A DNA stretch of 64,000 nucleotides, from contig NZ_JABZEC010000004.1 of assembly GCF_013385145.1 (NCBI RefSeq), positions 1-64,000 of the forward strand, read 5' to 3'. Positions within the stretch are counted from its first letter, which is position 1. The number at the start of each line of letters is the position of its first letter. Positions 1 to 8,418 of the stretch are shown in pieces. The notes under the pieces were generated by a model that ran no database searches, was not told where the DNA came from, and saw only the letters and a program-made list of their open reading frames with translations. The DNA comes from Bombilactobacillus apium. GTDB taxonomy: Bacteria; Bacillota; Bacilli; Lactobacillales; Lactobacillaceae. The position numbers were made by a program, and so were the translations under genes.

Positions 1-136
1 GATAGACATTGATCCAATTCACCACTTGCCTTTGAGACTTGATGCTGTATTTCTTTGATAAATAAGGTACGCCACCTTCTCCCGCAAGATATTCGTGAAC
101 GATCTTTAACTTAAGTTCAAAACTATATTTAGCCAT
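1..136 (-). CDS. IS3-family transposase OrfA, N-terminal part (cut by window edge)
   Basis: The minus strand encodes 45 residues starting MAKYSFELKLKIVHEYLAG and ending at the window edge. This is the N-terminal helix-turn-helix of IS150-type OrfA proteins, which bind the element's ends. The start ATG at 136 follows a GGAGG-like site (AGGTTGG on the minus strand at about 146-152 is weaker). The family normally makes an OrfAB fusion by programmed frameshifting, but that part is not visible here. Confidence 0.75.
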   Translation of the reverse strand, partial: MAKYSFELKLKIVHEYLAGEGGVPYLSKKYSIKSQRQVVNWINVY

Positions 137-192
137 AAAAATACCAACCTCCAGAAGCTAGATTTTTGGTCTAATTTTTGGGGGTCGGTACA
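1..192 (-). mobile_element. IS3-family insertion sequence, terminal part
   Basis: This is the end of an IS3-family element that continues off the left edge. It carries the start of a transposase OrfA (1-136) followed by about 55 bp of non-coding DNA. The terminal inverted repeat probably spans about 164-192 and ends TCGGTACA on the plus strand, that is TGTACCGA inward, which fits the TG...CA ends usual in this family. The other end and the orfB gene lie outside the window. Confidence 0.75.
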
Positions 193-233
193 TAGGGAAT
201 CAATTAAGTAACTACCTATTTTTATTTTTAAAT

Positions 234-551
234 TTATTCGGCTAATTTCTTGTATAAATCAACCATTTCTCCAGCTAGGTCGCGGAAAGTAATGGCATTC
301 ATAATATGATCTTGGGCATGCACCATCAAGAGGGTCACCGTTTGGTGATCACCTTGAGCTTCTTGGGTCAACATGCCTGTTTGAGCATTATGGGCTTCAC
401 TCAAGAATTGGTCGGATTCTTTCAACTTAGCTTGCGCTTCTTCAAAGTCACCCTTCTTGGCAGCCTTGATCGCCGCGAAGGCTGATCCTTTAGCATTGCC
501 CCCATTCATAATTAAGCCCATTACGGCTTGCAATTGCTTTTCGTCTTCCAT
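234..551 (-). CDS. PTS lactose/cellobiose-family EIIA
   Basis: A 105-residue, all-helical cytoplasmic phosphocarrier of the PTS Lac family. It takes phosphate from HPr and passes it to EIIB. The phospho-accepting histidine is most likely His78 in the motif LMVHAQDHIM. The length is typical of the family. It is the last gene of the operon mupG-like, EIIC, EIIB, EIIA, with 3 bp between it and EIIB, so translation is probably coupled. Substrate specificity cannot be read from EIIA. Confidence 0.93.
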   Translation of the reverse strand: MEDEKQLQAVMGLIMNGGNAKGSAFAAIKAAKKGDFEEAQAKLKESDQFLSEAHNAQTGMLTQEAQGDHQTVTLLMVHAQDHIMNAITFRDLAGEMVDLYKKLAE

Positions 552-554
552 CTC

Positions 555-866
555 TTAAGCCTCCATCATTTTCAAGGCTTCAGCGAGAACTTTAGAACCA
601 TTCATCATGCCGTAATCTTGCATATTGATAACTTCGACCGGAATTTCGACTCGCTTCTTGAAATCGTCCAACATATAGCTAACTTGCGGTCCCAACATCA
701 AAACATCTGGATGTTCGTTTTCAATCTTGTTGTCGGCATCAGCAGCCGAAGTGGCGAAGATGTGGACATCGACGCCTTGGTCGCTAGCAGCAGCCTGCAT
801 CTTGTTAACTAATAAACTGGTGGACATTCCGGCGGAACAAACCAACATAATTGTTTTTTCACTCAT
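555..866 (-). CDS. PTS lactose/cellobiose-family EIIB
   Basis: A 103-residue EIIB subunit. Cys10 in the loop MLVCSAGMSTS is the phospho-cysteine that receives phosphate from EIIA and passes it to the incoming sugar at EIIC. The P-loop-like CSAGMSTS sequence is diagnostic of Lac/Cel EIIB. It lies 22 bp downstream of the EIIC gene and 3 bp upstream of EIIA, so EIIA, EIIB and EIIC are separate chains here. An AAGGAG Shine-Dalgarno site precedes the start. Confidence 0.93.
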   Translation of the reverse strand: MSEKTIMLVCSAGMSTSLLVNKMQAAASDQGVDVHIFATSAADADNKIENEHPDVLMLGPQVSYMLDDFKKRVEIPVEVINMQDYGMMNGSKVLAEALKMMEA

Positions 867-888
867 AATAAATTTCTCCTTTAAGACT

Positions 889-2178
889 TTATTTTTCTAA
901 AGCTAGTTCTTCTTTTAATTTAGCACGATCCATTCGCTTAAAGAAGACGTAATAGATCAAACCATCTAAAATAATATTTACAATTTGGAGGATCACCCCG
1001 GAAATATGACCGGTAGCTAGATAACCAGAAATAATCGGTGGTGTCGTCCAAGGAACCATTACCCCCATCGTCCGGGCAACTAAGCCGGTGGACATGGCAA
1101 TATAAGTTGTCACAACATTAACTAGGGGAGCAACGATGAAAGGAATCGCTATTTGGTAATTCAAAACAATCGGTAGACCAAAGATAATCGGTTCATTGAT
1201 ATTGAAGATTGCCGGACCAACAATTAACCCCCCCAGCGTCTTATACTCTGCACTCTTAGAAAAGAGCGCAATCATGATTGCCAAACCTAAAGTAGCCCCG
1301 GCACCACCCATATGCACGAAATTATCCCAGAATTGTTGAGTCACAACATTGGGTAAAGCTTTGCCCGCAGCATGTGCAGAAGCATTTTGAGCCATGGCTC
1401 CTAACCAGATTGGCATCATCACACCACTAACGGTATTACCCCCGTGAACCCCAAAGATCCACAGAATACAAATCAAAAGTTCAATGACCAAAGCCCCCCA
1501 GAGAGAGTTAGTTAACTGGCTGAGTGGTTGTTGAAGGAAGAAGATGATGATATTGGGAATACTCTTCATCGGGGTGGCTTCAACCGCCAGCCGAATGATC
1601 CAAACAACCGTTAGCACAACTCCACCAGGAATTAAGGAAGCAAAGGAACTGCTGACTGCTGGCGGAACACTCGCCGGCATCTTAATCGTCAAATTCTTGT
1701 GCACCAGCCAAACATAGAGGTCAGTCGCAAACAAACCAACAATCAAGGCAATAAATAAACCGGCGGAATCAAGTTGTTGGAGCGGCACCCATAAGGCTCC
1801 AGCTTTATCAATTTTCATCGGGATAGTTAATAGGAAAGCCCCCACCATCACAATCATGGTTGAGAAAGGCTCTACCTTATAAGACTTCGCCAACTGATAG
1901 GAAATTCCCGCAACGGCAATCAAGCCCATGATGTGGAAAGAAGCGTTCGTTGGGTACTGCAGAACCGTCGCCCAATTCTTACCAAAGGTATGCGCCATGA
2001 AGTTCAAATAAGCGGGAATAGGAAATTGGGCCAAGATCATAAAGACCGACCCGATAATAATCATTGGTACAGCAGCCGTCATCCCATCCCGCAAGGCGGT
2101 TAAATGTCTGGAAGCGGCAATCTTTTGGAAAAAGGGAATCATCTTTTGATTAAGAAAATTGTTTGTTGTCTGCGCCAT
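889..2178 (-). CDS. celB: PTS cellobiose-family EIIC permease
   Basis: A polytopic membrane permease of about 429 residues. Its hydrophobic segments run the full length, as in PTS_IIC (Lac/Cel) proteins, and it contains the conserved substrate region with FNINEPIIFGLPIVLN. It imports a beta-glucoside, a chitobiose-like sugar or an amino sugar and phosphorylates it together with EIIB. I chose the ATG at 2178; the codon before it is a GTG that would add one residue. Linkage to a MupG-like hydrolase suggests that the cargo becomes a 6-phospho (amino)sugar disaccharide or glycoside, but that is inference. Confidence 0.9.
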   Translation of the reverse strand: MAQTTNNFLNQKMIPFFQKIAASRHLTALRDGMTAAVPMIIIGSVFMILAQFPIPAYLNFMAHTFGKNWATVLQYPTNASFHIMGLIAVAGISYQLAKSYKVEPFSTMIVMVGAFLLTIPMKIDKAGALWVPLQQLDSAGLFIALIVGLFATDLYVWLVHKNLTIKMPASVPPAVSSSFASLIPGGVVLTVVWIIRLAVEATPMKSIPNIIIFFLQQPLSQLTNSLWGALVIELLICILWIFGVHGGNTVSGVMMPIWLGAMAQNASAHAAGKALPNVVTQQFWDNFVHMGGAGATLGLAIMIALFSKSAEYKTLGGLIVGPAIFNINEPIIFGLPIVLNYQIAIPFIVAPLVNVVTTYIAMSTGLVARTMGVMVPWTTPPIISGYLATGHISGVILQIVNIILDGLIYYVFFKRMDRAKLKEELALEK

Positions 2179-2212
2179 CACAATCTACCTACCATTCTTA
2201 AGCATCGCTAAC

Positions 2213-3310
2213 TTAGTCGGCGGCCCGCAATTGGAAACTACTCCAAGGTTTGATGTACTGTAATAAAGGCAAGTCACTTGCTGTTAAGCGACCAACTAAA
2301 TTACGGCGACCATCATTAGGGAAAGGCTGCAAGACAATCTGTAACTCACCCTTGTAACGTTTGTAACCTTCATTAACAATCACAACATCGCCGCGTTGAA
2401 AATCAACGGTATTGTCGTGAGCCGGAATAATCTCTTGACTATATTTAACTCGCGGATTGGTATCGCGTAAGAGATAGTCGGAAGCATCGCCCCGATAGAG
2501 ATGGGTTTCCTCCAAGGTGATCTTTTCTTCCAAAGCCGAAATGTTTTTCTGTAAATCAACTTGCAAGAAAGGATATGGATTTTGAAATGCAGCGGCGATA
2601 GCTTTCAATTCAGCTTCCGAAGCATAAGCGTTTCCAATAATGACATCGTCAACCATCCCGGTCAATAATAAATGTTGAACTTGCGAAGCGACAAGGCGCT
2701 TACGATCAGTTTCAATAGTAGGCAAGCCTTCACTCACCGGCCAAGGACCAATCTTAGCAACTTGTGAGGAAACAAAAGCGGCACTGTGAATCTGGTGCTT
2801 GCGGTAGGATTTCGAATAATCGAGAAAAATTTGTTCACCCAAACCAGTGTAACTTTGAGGATAGAAATTATGGCAACCCAATAAATTATCGGGATTCGGA
2901 CCATAATCCATAATTTGATCTAAGTAATGGGTCCCACGACTCATATTTAATTCAATCTTTAAACCATAAGGATTCCGCGTCATCTGTGCTTCTTCCAAAC
3001 CGGAGAAGCCTTCGTCTAAACGCAAGCCCCAAACTTTCAATTCATGGAAGAAACTCAGATCATCATAGCTAATCCCTAAAGATTCAAACAGACTGGGATT
3101 GATATCCACAATGACTTTCAAACCTAAACTATTAGCGTAGTCTACTGTCCGGCGAAATTTACCTAAGATATCTTCGCCATTCTCCCCAACTAACTGGAGC
3201 AGCGAAGTAAAGACTCGCTGATAACCGTATTGACTAGCTAAATCGAGATAAGCCTGATCCTGTTTAAAATCTGACAAATCTGGATAGATGGAAACACCCA
3301 ACATGCGCAT
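2213..3310 (-). CDS. DUF871/MupG-like 6-phospho-glycosidase
   Basis: A cytoplasmic protein of about 365 residues of the DUF871 family: an N-terminal TIM barrel beginning MRMLGVSIYPDLSDF and a C-terminal beta domain. Family members include MupG, a 6-phospho-N-acetylmuramidase that cleaves phosphorylated MurNAc-GlcNAc made by a PTS. It is the first gene of the operon and is followed by EIIC, EIIB and EIIA, so it probably hydrolyses the sugar phosphate they import. The ATG at 3310 is 6 bp after GAGGTG and is preferred over the upstream GTG at 3319. Exact substrate is unknown. Confidence 0.8.
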   Translation of the reverse strand: MRMLGVSIYPDLSDFKQDQAYLDLASQYGYQRVFTSLLQLVGENGEDILGKFRRTVDYANSLGLKVIVDINPSLFESLGISYDDLSFFHELKVWGLRLDEGFSGLEEAQMTRNPYGLKIELNMSRGTHYLDQIMDYGPNPDNLLGCHNFYPQSYTGLGEQIFLDYSKSYRKHQIHSAAFVSSQVAKIGPWPVSEGLPTIETDRKRLVASQVQHLLLTGMVDDVIIGNAYASEAELKAIAAAFQNPYPFLQVDLQKNISALEEKITLEETHLYRGDASDYLLRDTNPRVKYSQEIIPAHDNTVDFQRGDVVIVNEGYKRYKGELQIVLQPFPNDGRRNLVGRLTASDLPLLQYIKPWSSFQLRAAD

Positions 3311-3353
3311 ACAGTTCACCTCAAAATTTTTTCAAAAAATTAAGCTCACTTAT

Positions 3354-3382
3354 ATAATAGTGAAATCGATTGCAATTTTCAA
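3354..3382 (-). promoter_or_regulatory. Promoter with cre-like site for the PTS operon
   Basis: On the minus strand, TTGAAA (3377-3382) and TATTAT (3354-3359) are separated by 17 bp, a good sigma-A promoter reading into the MupG-like gene. The spacer contains TGAAATCGATTGCA (3361-3374), which matches the CcpA consensus TGWAANCGNTNWCA at all but one position. CcpA bound there would block the promoter, as expected for catabolite repression of a PTS operon. Confidence 0.7.
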
Positions 3383-3448
3383 TGATTACTTTTCTGAAAT
3401 CGAAAAAATTGTGTTAAACTTATTTTCAAAAAGCGGAGGATTTCCATA

Positions 3449-4054
3449 ATGAGCCCTGATCACGACTACCAAAATCTCTTAGCCGGAAAATTATACCGGG
3501 CGCACAATATTCAGCCAGAGCATCGCTCGACTTCCGGCAAAGTTTTAGTCCAAAAGATTAATCAACTACCCCGAAAACAAATAGATCAGATTAAGACTCT
3601 CGAACGGCAGCTTTTCGCCTCCTGCGGGACTGATGTTTTTATTCAACCGCCCTTCGAGGTCGATTACGGTCGCCACATCTCAATTGGTGATCATTTTTAC
3701 TGTAATTCCAACGCCATTCTACTGGATACTAATGAAATTCGGATCGGAAATAATGTGATGATTGGACCACGAGTCAATTTATTTACTGCCGGTCATCCAG
3801 TAGATGCGCTGATTCGCAATCAAGAGTGGGAATTTGCGCAAGCAATTACAATTTCTGACAATGTCTGGCTCGGAGGAAATGTCACCGTCCTGCCCGGTGT
3901 AACCATTGGCGCGGGCACAGTCGTCGGCGCGGGCAGTGTCGTTACTAAGGATCTTCCAGCTGACGTAATCGCGGTTGGCAATCCTGCCCGGATTTTACGC
4001 TCCATCACGGCCGAAGATCATGCTTTTTGGCAAGCAAAGTTCGCAAGTCAATAA
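3449..4054 (+). CDS. Maltose/galactoside-type O-acetyltransferase (left-handed beta-helix)
   Basis: A 201-residue hexapeptide-repeat acetyltransferase of the LacA/Maa/NodL type. The N-terminal helix (MSPDHDYQNLLAGKLY) matches the Mac domain. The catalytic-region histidine lies in FTAGHPVD, and the C-terminal half shows repeated [LIV]G.G.V turns (VWLGGNVTVLPGVTIGAGTV). It acetylates a sugar hydroxyl using acetyl-CoA and probably forms a trimer. A GGAGG site lies 9 bp before the ATG. It is divergent from the PTS operon, so a shared intergenic control is possible. Confidence 0.88.
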   Translation: MSPDHDYQNLLAGKLYRAHNIQPEHRSTSGKVLVQKINQLPRKQIDQIKTLERQLFASCGTDVFIQPPFEVDYGRHISIGDHFYCNSNAILLDTNEIRIGNNVMIGPRVNLFTAGHPVDALIRNQEWEFAQAITISDNVWLGGNVTVLPGVTIGAGTVVGAGSVVTKDLPADVIAVGNPARILRSITAEDHAFWQAKFASQ

Positions 4055-4185
4055 AATGACAAATAATAGGTTCAGAATTAGGTGAGCGTCTTCAGGCTTC
4101 TTTATAATGAGATGTTCTAGTATAAGTGATGTAGAAATAATCTAATCACTTAAAAAGTGCATGGCGTAGGAAAGAAAGTCATCTA

Positions 4186-4357
4186 CTGTTTAATTTATTC
4201 GCCACTTTCACAGCTCCTCTAAATTTATAATACTTGGCTTTGACAGCTCCATTGTAAATCTCAGAAGAGCTGTTTTGGTTTAACCATTGGACTATCCACC
4301 CGCATAGCGGGTGGTTTTTTGTTTCGCACAGACTCCGTGCTCAACTAGGTCTAAAGA
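4186..4357 (-). mobile_element. IS200/IS605-type end fragment, inverted copy of 24341-24512
   Basis: This 172-bp stretch is a near-perfect reverse complement of the segment beginning at 24341, with only about three differences seen by eye. It includes the hairpin CCACCCGCATAGCGGGTGG and the first codons of the same tnpA (VANKLNS), after which the match stops at a junction. It is therefore the left end of an IS200-like element whose transposase body is lost. The rest of the 4055-4496 gap holds only a small hairpin near 4370-4390 (CTCCCCATGGGAG) and no gene. Confidence 0.8.
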
Positions 4358-4496
4358 CAATAATAAAAAACTCCCCATGGGAGTATTTCATTTAAATATA
4401 AATCAAGTATTTTTAAAAATAACAGACAATATATTTCTATTTTTTGAATATTTTCTGTTTCAGTAGGGAATTTTCCTCGCCATATTTTTGTCAGAA

Positions 4497-5510
4497 TTAG
4501 GGTTGAATTAAAGTGCAGATTGCTTGCGGATCAATTCGATTGAAATAAGCGGGCAAGTCCAGTTCACTGCAACGTTCTTCTAAAACAGAAGCGGTATAAG
4601 CTAGGCCGACCAATTGCTCTTCTAATTCAGCAACATCTTTTTGACCAAAGAAGTCGCCGTAAAATTTAATGGCCACAATTCGACCGCCTTTAATTTGCAG
4701 ACGCGCGTCAATGGTTCCGGCGGGAAAATGCTTTCTCTTCTGGACGGTAAAGTCGGGAGATTGACCGTAAACCCAATCCCAATTAGCGTAATAACGTTCC
4801 TTTAAATCGGCAATCGCTTGTCGATCAGCCGCGGTTAATTGATAAGCTTGGCTTTGAATCGCTACCAAGTTCGGAACCGCAAATAAACTCAATAGTAATT
4901 GGTCGCGAAATTGCGCGGTGGTTAAATGTTGGTATTCCGGCTTGAGATAAGGGCGCAGATTGGTGACCCGACTGCGAATCGACTTAATTCCCTTGGACTG
5001 AATCTTATCGGGATTAACTCGCAAAGCCTGGGTTAAGACGTCCAGATCTACATCATAAGATAAGGTTCCGTGCGAAAAAGTCTTGCCGTTTTTGGTGTAC
5101 ATGGCATTTCCCGAAAACTTCTTCCCGTCAATCAAGATATCATTACGACCGGAGACTTCCGCGCCCGTCGCTCCCATTTGATGCAAAGCTTGGACAATTG
5201 GAGCCACCATTTTCCGAAAATCACCGAAACTTTCGTCTTCAGCATTGACCACAAAGCTAAAGGAAACATTGCCTAGATCATCGTAAACCGCCCCGCCGCC
5301 TGATAAACGCCGCGTCACGGTAATTTGCTGCTCCCGCACATAAGCAGTATTTAACTCTTCTAGGGTATTTTGATTCCGTCCAACGATGATGCAGGGTTTT
5401 TGAATATAAAATAAAACTAAAGGCGCATCGAAATCTTTATTATTCATCAAATATTGTTCTGTAGCTAAATTAGTTCGAATATCTAATTCCGGCATTATAA
5501 AATAGTACAT
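4497..5510 (-). CDS. lplA: Lipoate-protein ligase A, paralogue 1
   Basis: A 337-residue LplA-type enzyme that attaches lipoate (or octanoate) through a lipoyl-AMP intermediate to E2 or GcvH proteins. It has the RRLSGGGAVYDDLGN substrate loop, GRNDILIDGKKFSG with the conserved lysine, and the C-terminal accessory domain. I set the start at the ATG at 5510, 7 bp after GGGGGAA; a longer reading to 5570 adds 20 unrelated residues. At 5510 the length equals that of its downstream-lying paralogue (5644-6657) exactly, and the two are closely similar throughout. Confidence 0.92.
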   Translation of the reverse strand: MYYFIMPELDIRTNLATEQYLMNNKDFDAPLVLFYIQKPCIIVGRNQNTLEELNTAYVREQQITVTRRLSGGGAVYDDLGNVSFSFVVNAEDESFGDFRKMVAPIVQALHQMGATGAEVSGRNDILIDGKKFSGNAMYTKNGKTFSHGTLSYDVDLDVLTQALRVNPDKIQSKGIKSIRSRVTNLRPYLKPEYQHLTTAQFRDQLLLSLFAVPNLVAIQSQAYQLTAADRQAIADLKERYYANWDWVYGQSPDFTVQKRKHFPAGTIDARLQIKGGRIVAIKFYGDFFGQKDVAELEEQLVGLAYTASVLEERCSELDLPAYFNRIDPQAICTLIQP

Positions 5511-5598
5511 AAATTGTTTCCCCCAATAAAACGCTAGAAATATTTTTTCCCGCCAATCAGAGCTGCTCACAAAATCAGAAATTGATTTGGCATTTAAA

Positions 5599-5629
5599 AA
5601 ACCGAACGAAATCTATTTTCATTCGGTTT
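5599..5629 (-). terminator. Rho-independent terminator after lplA paralogue 2
   Basis: Arms AAACCGAA/TTCGGTTT flank a short loop, and the hairpin is followed on the minus strand by TTTTTAAAT. It lies between the two lipoate ligase genes. Paralogue 2 (5644-6657) is therefore probably terminated here, and paralogue 1 is expressed from its own promoter in the roughly 90 bp upstream of 5510. Confidence 0.75.
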
Positions 5630-5643
5630 CTTATCAACCTTGC

Positions 5644-6657
5644 TTATGGTTTCACAAGTTCTAAGATTTCTGCTGGATCAATCAAGGCAAAGTAAGGCCG
5701 TAAGTCTTGCTTTTGAAAGAATTCTTGGAGACTGTCATAGTCGTAAGTCAAGCCCAGCATTTTAGCGGCCAAATCTTGGACGTCTTGGGCGCCAAAGAAA
5801 TCACCGTAGAATTTAGCTTGAGCAATTTTGCCGTGTTCAATCTGAAAACGGGCGTCAACGGTTCCGCCATCAAAGTGCTTTCTTTTTTGGACGGTAAACT
5901 CGGGTGACTTTCCATAAACCCAGTCCCAATTGTAATAATATTGTTGTTTTAATTTTTCAATTTCTGCTAAGTCAGACTCGGTGAGCTGATATTCATGCTC
6001 CTTAATTTCATCCAGACTATCGGCTTCAAACAAACTCAATAACAAGATATCTCGAAATTTCTCGGTGGTCAGATGCTGATATTCCGGTTTTAAATAGGGA
6101 CGAATATTGGTGACCCGGCTGCGAATCGACTTAATCCCCTTGGATTTAATTTTATCAGGATTAACGTGTAAGGCTTGAGTCAAGACATCCAGATCCACAT
6201 CGTAAGACAAAGTCCCGTGCGAGAAAGTTTTGCCGTTTTTGGTGTACATCGCATTTCCCGAAAATTTCTTGCCGTCAATCAGGATATCATTGCGGCCTGA
6301 GACTTCTGCTCCCTTAGCGCCCAGGCGATGGAGAGCGGCAACCATCGGAGCGGTAATTTTCTTAAAATCACCGAAGTTTTCATCGGCAGCATCCACCATG
6401 AAACTGAAGCAAAGATTACCTAAATCTTGATAAACCGCGCCCCCACCGGACAAACGCCGGGTGACGGTGATCTGGTGCTCGCGCACGTAATCATTATTCA
6501 ATTCTTCGATTGTATTCTGATTGCGGCCCACAATAATGCACGGACTTTCGATATAAAATAAAACCAGCGGTTCATCAAAGTCTTTATTATTCATCAAAAA
6601 TTGCTCGGTGGCTAAGTTATCCCGAATATCCCGGGAAGGCATAACTACATAATACAT
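5644..6657 (-). CDS. lplA: Lipoate-protein ligase A, paralogue 2
   Basis: A 337-residue lipoate-protein ligase. RRLSGGGAVYQDLGN is at residues 67-81, followed by GRNDILIDGKKFSG (121-134) with the lipoate-contacting lysine, and GTLSYDVDLDVL. It is a tandem duplicate of the gene at 4497-5510. The two differ mainly in the C-terminal accessory domain and around residues 95-115, so acceptor protein or ligand (lipoate versus lipoyl-amide relay) may differ; that is inference. GGGGCGG before the ATG serves as the ribosome site. Confidence 0.92.
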   Translation of the reverse strand: MYYVVMPSRDIRDNLATEQFLMNNKDFDEPLVLFYIESPCIIVGRNQNTIEELNNDYVREHQITVTRRLSGGGAVYQDLGNLCFSFMVDAADENFGDFKKITAPMVAALHRLGAKGAEVSGRNDILIDGKKFSGNAMYTKNGKTFSHGTLSYDVDLDVLTQALHVNPDKIKSKGIKSIRSRVTNIRPYLKPEYQHLTTEKFRDILLLSLFEADSLDEIKEHEYQLTESDLAEIEKLKQQYYYNWDWVYGKSPEFTVQKRKHFDGGTVDARFQIEHGKIAQAKFYGDFFGAQDVQDLAAKMLGLTYDYDSLQEFFQKQDLRPYFALIDPAEILELVKP

Positions 6658-6723
6658 TCTATCCGCCCCTTTATCTTAAAACGTTTTCAGTTTAATTATA
6701 CTTTAGTCATCCAGCAAAAACAA

Positions 6724-7284
6724 TTATCCCTTAATTAGTCGTCCCAAAACGGGCCGCAGTAAGAATAGAACTATACCTAAGAAAATTAGACTCGCGAGAG
6801 CACTGCCCCCGTTGACGATGAAAGAATACAACCAAGGATTCATCGACTTGGGCGCAAAGCTTCCCCAAACTAAAACTCCGGCGATGAAGTGAAGAAAATA
6901 TTTAGCAATTAGCGCTGTGGCCCCACTAGCCATCATTAATCCCCAAGACAGATGTTGGCGGGCTTTTTTTTGAATTAAAGGCGTGGCCCAGCCCGCTAAG
7001 CCGAGAACACTAAAAGCCAGCGGATATTCGAGGATTCCTTGCCAGACATTGAGCACTGAACCGCTACTCAGGCCCCGCAAGATCAGATCCAACAAGCCCC
7101 AAACCAAACCGGACCCCATTCCGGCAACCAATCCCCGGCGCCAAGTATAGATATAAATAGGTACAATTCCATACAAAATTTCAATCGACGAGATTCCCGT
7201 ACTGTGCGGAATATAACTCAAAGCCATTGCTAGAGCACTGATAATTGCCCCTTCAATCAAAACCTGTAATTTATTTTTAACCAT
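6724..7284 (-). CDS. thiT: ECF transporter S component for thiamine, ThiT
   Basis: A 186-residue integral membrane protein with about six helices. Its signature YFLHFIAGVLVWGSFAPK and the EYPLAF segment are characteristic of ThiT, the thiamine-binding subunit that docks onto a shared EcfAA'T module encoded elsewhere. The start ATG at 7284 follows AAGGAGGG (7294-7301). Reading the frame further upstream to 7389 would run through a TPP riboswitch, so that extension is not protein. Expression should fall when thiamine pyrophosphate is plentiful. Confidence 0.92.
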   Translation of the reverse strand: MVKNKLQVLIEGAIISALAMALSYIPHSTGISSIEILYGIVPIYIYTWRRGLVAGMGSGLVWGLLDLILRGLSSGSVLNVWQGILEYPLAFSVLGLAGWATPLIQKKARQHLSWGLMMASGATALIAKYFLHFIAGVLVWGSFAPKSMNPWLYSFIVNGGSALASLIFLGIVLFLLRPVLGRLIKG

Positions 7285-7335
7285 CAAAAAAAGCCCTCCT
7301 TGTGAATGTCCCGCAAACAGAGCCTCTCGACTCAT

Positions 7336-7413
7336 CACAATTCCTACGCTTGTCTTAACAAACAGGTTCAAGGGTCTGAACTTAATCACTCTCAGCTAAT
7401 TAGCTCCCCTTTG
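7336..7413 (-). promoter_or_regulatory. TPP riboswitch (THI box) upstream of thiT
   Basis: On the minus strand the element reads GGGGAGC, then GCTGAGAG, then ACCCTTGAACCTG, then AAGACAAGCGTAGGAA. These are the conserved P2/P4 blocks of the thiamine-pyrophosphate aptamer in the right order and spacing. The aptamer ends about 35 nt before the thiT Shine-Dalgarno (7294-7301), and I see no strong terminator between, so control may act on ribosome access. Confidence 0.92.
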
Positions 7414-7589
7414 CGATGACGATTCAATTTAATCTATTTTTATTGTAAACCCTTTAATTCCAAAAAACAATTTTCATTTTCTAAAATTTTGCCCATCAAC
7501 TAAGGTCTAGCGTTAAAATGACCTAGAGTATGATATATTTAAGGGTGTTGTTTATCTTTATTTTTGAGCTAAATTAAAGGAGTCCTGAA

Positions 7590-8324
7590 ATGGATTTTAT
7601 TGTTAAATTGTACCAACCTTTTTTTGATTTACACAATTGGCAAACAGTCATCACCACCCCCAATGACTGGCTAATTATTCTCTCTTTAATTATCATGGAG
7701 TGTCTCTTATCCGTCGATAATTCAATCGTCTTAGCGGCCCAAGCCCACTCTTTGCCCCAGCGCAAGCAGCAAGAGGAAGCGCTCTTTTATGGAATCTGGG
7801 GAGCTTTTATCTTTCGCTTTCTCGTCATTGGAATTGGCACCTACCTCATCAATCTAGAATGGATCAAAATTCTAGGGAGTTTATATTTACTCTACATGGC
7901 CTTTAATTTCTTTCATAGTAAGATAACCAATAGCCACAAGAAAATTAAACTCTTTCGTATTAAAGGACTCTCTCCTCTGCTTCAAGTAATTATCTCGATT
8001 GAATTCACCGATATTATGTTTTCTCTCGATTCAGTCCTGACTTTGATCGCAATTTCTAACAACCCGGTTATTATTTTGATTGGAAGTATTGTCGGAATTA
8101 TTGCCATGCGGGGAGTTGCCGAAGTGATCATGACTTTAATGAACAAGATTCCGGAGCTGGAACCGATGGCCTATGTGCTGATTACTTTCATCGCCGTCAA
8201 GTTATTCCTGACGATTCCAGCGATCAATATTGAAATTCCCAACACCATTTTCACCCTCGTCTTAGCCGTTGCCTTCATCGTAACTTTTATCATTCATTTC
8301 TGGCGCAAAAAGCGGGCTCGTTAG
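7590..8324 (+). CDS. TerC-family membrane protein (putative metal exporter)
   Basis: A 244-residue protein with seven or so hydrophobic helices and the TerC hallmarks ECLLSVDNSIVLAAQAHSLP near the N-terminus and FTDIMFSLDSVLTLIAIS in the middle, whose acidic residues sit within membrane segments. Bacillus relatives of this family (YceF, YkoY) help export manganese and metallate secreted enzymes. AAAGGAG precedes the ATG. I looked for a yybP-ykoY manganese riboswitch in 7440-7589 and did not recognise one. Confidence 0.85.
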   Translation: MDFIVKLYQPFFDLHNWQTVITTPNDWLIILSLIIMECLLSVDNSIVLAAQAHSLPQRKQQEEALFYGIWGAFIFRFLVIGIGTYLINLEWIKILGSLYLLYMAFNFFHSKITNSHKKIKLFRIKGLSPLLQVIISIEFTDIMFSLDSVLTLIAISNNPVIILIGSIVGIIAMRGVAEVIMTLMNKIPELEPMAYVLITFIAVKLFLTIPAINIEIPNTIFTLVLAVAFIVTFIIHFWRKKRAR

Positions 8325-8418
8325 CCCCAGGGTTTTGCTTTCAAAGCTGGCCTTGGTTTATGATAGAAGAGAACGGAGCATGACTTGTTGTCTTACAAGA
8401 AAGGAGGATCTGCTTTTA

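Noticed and set aside
5511-5570. Twenty extra residues on lplA paralogue 1
   Set aside because: No ribosome site before 5570, whereas GGGGGAA precedes the ATG at 5510 and gives the same length as the paralogue.
7285-7389. N-terminal extension of the ThiT reading frame
   Set aside because: It translates the TPP riboswitch, and a strong AAGGAGGG site with a properly spaced ATG lies at 7284.
7440-7589. Manganese (yybP-ykoY) riboswitch upstream of the TerC gene
   Set aside because: The conserved loops of that element could not be found; only an AT-rich promoter region is visible.
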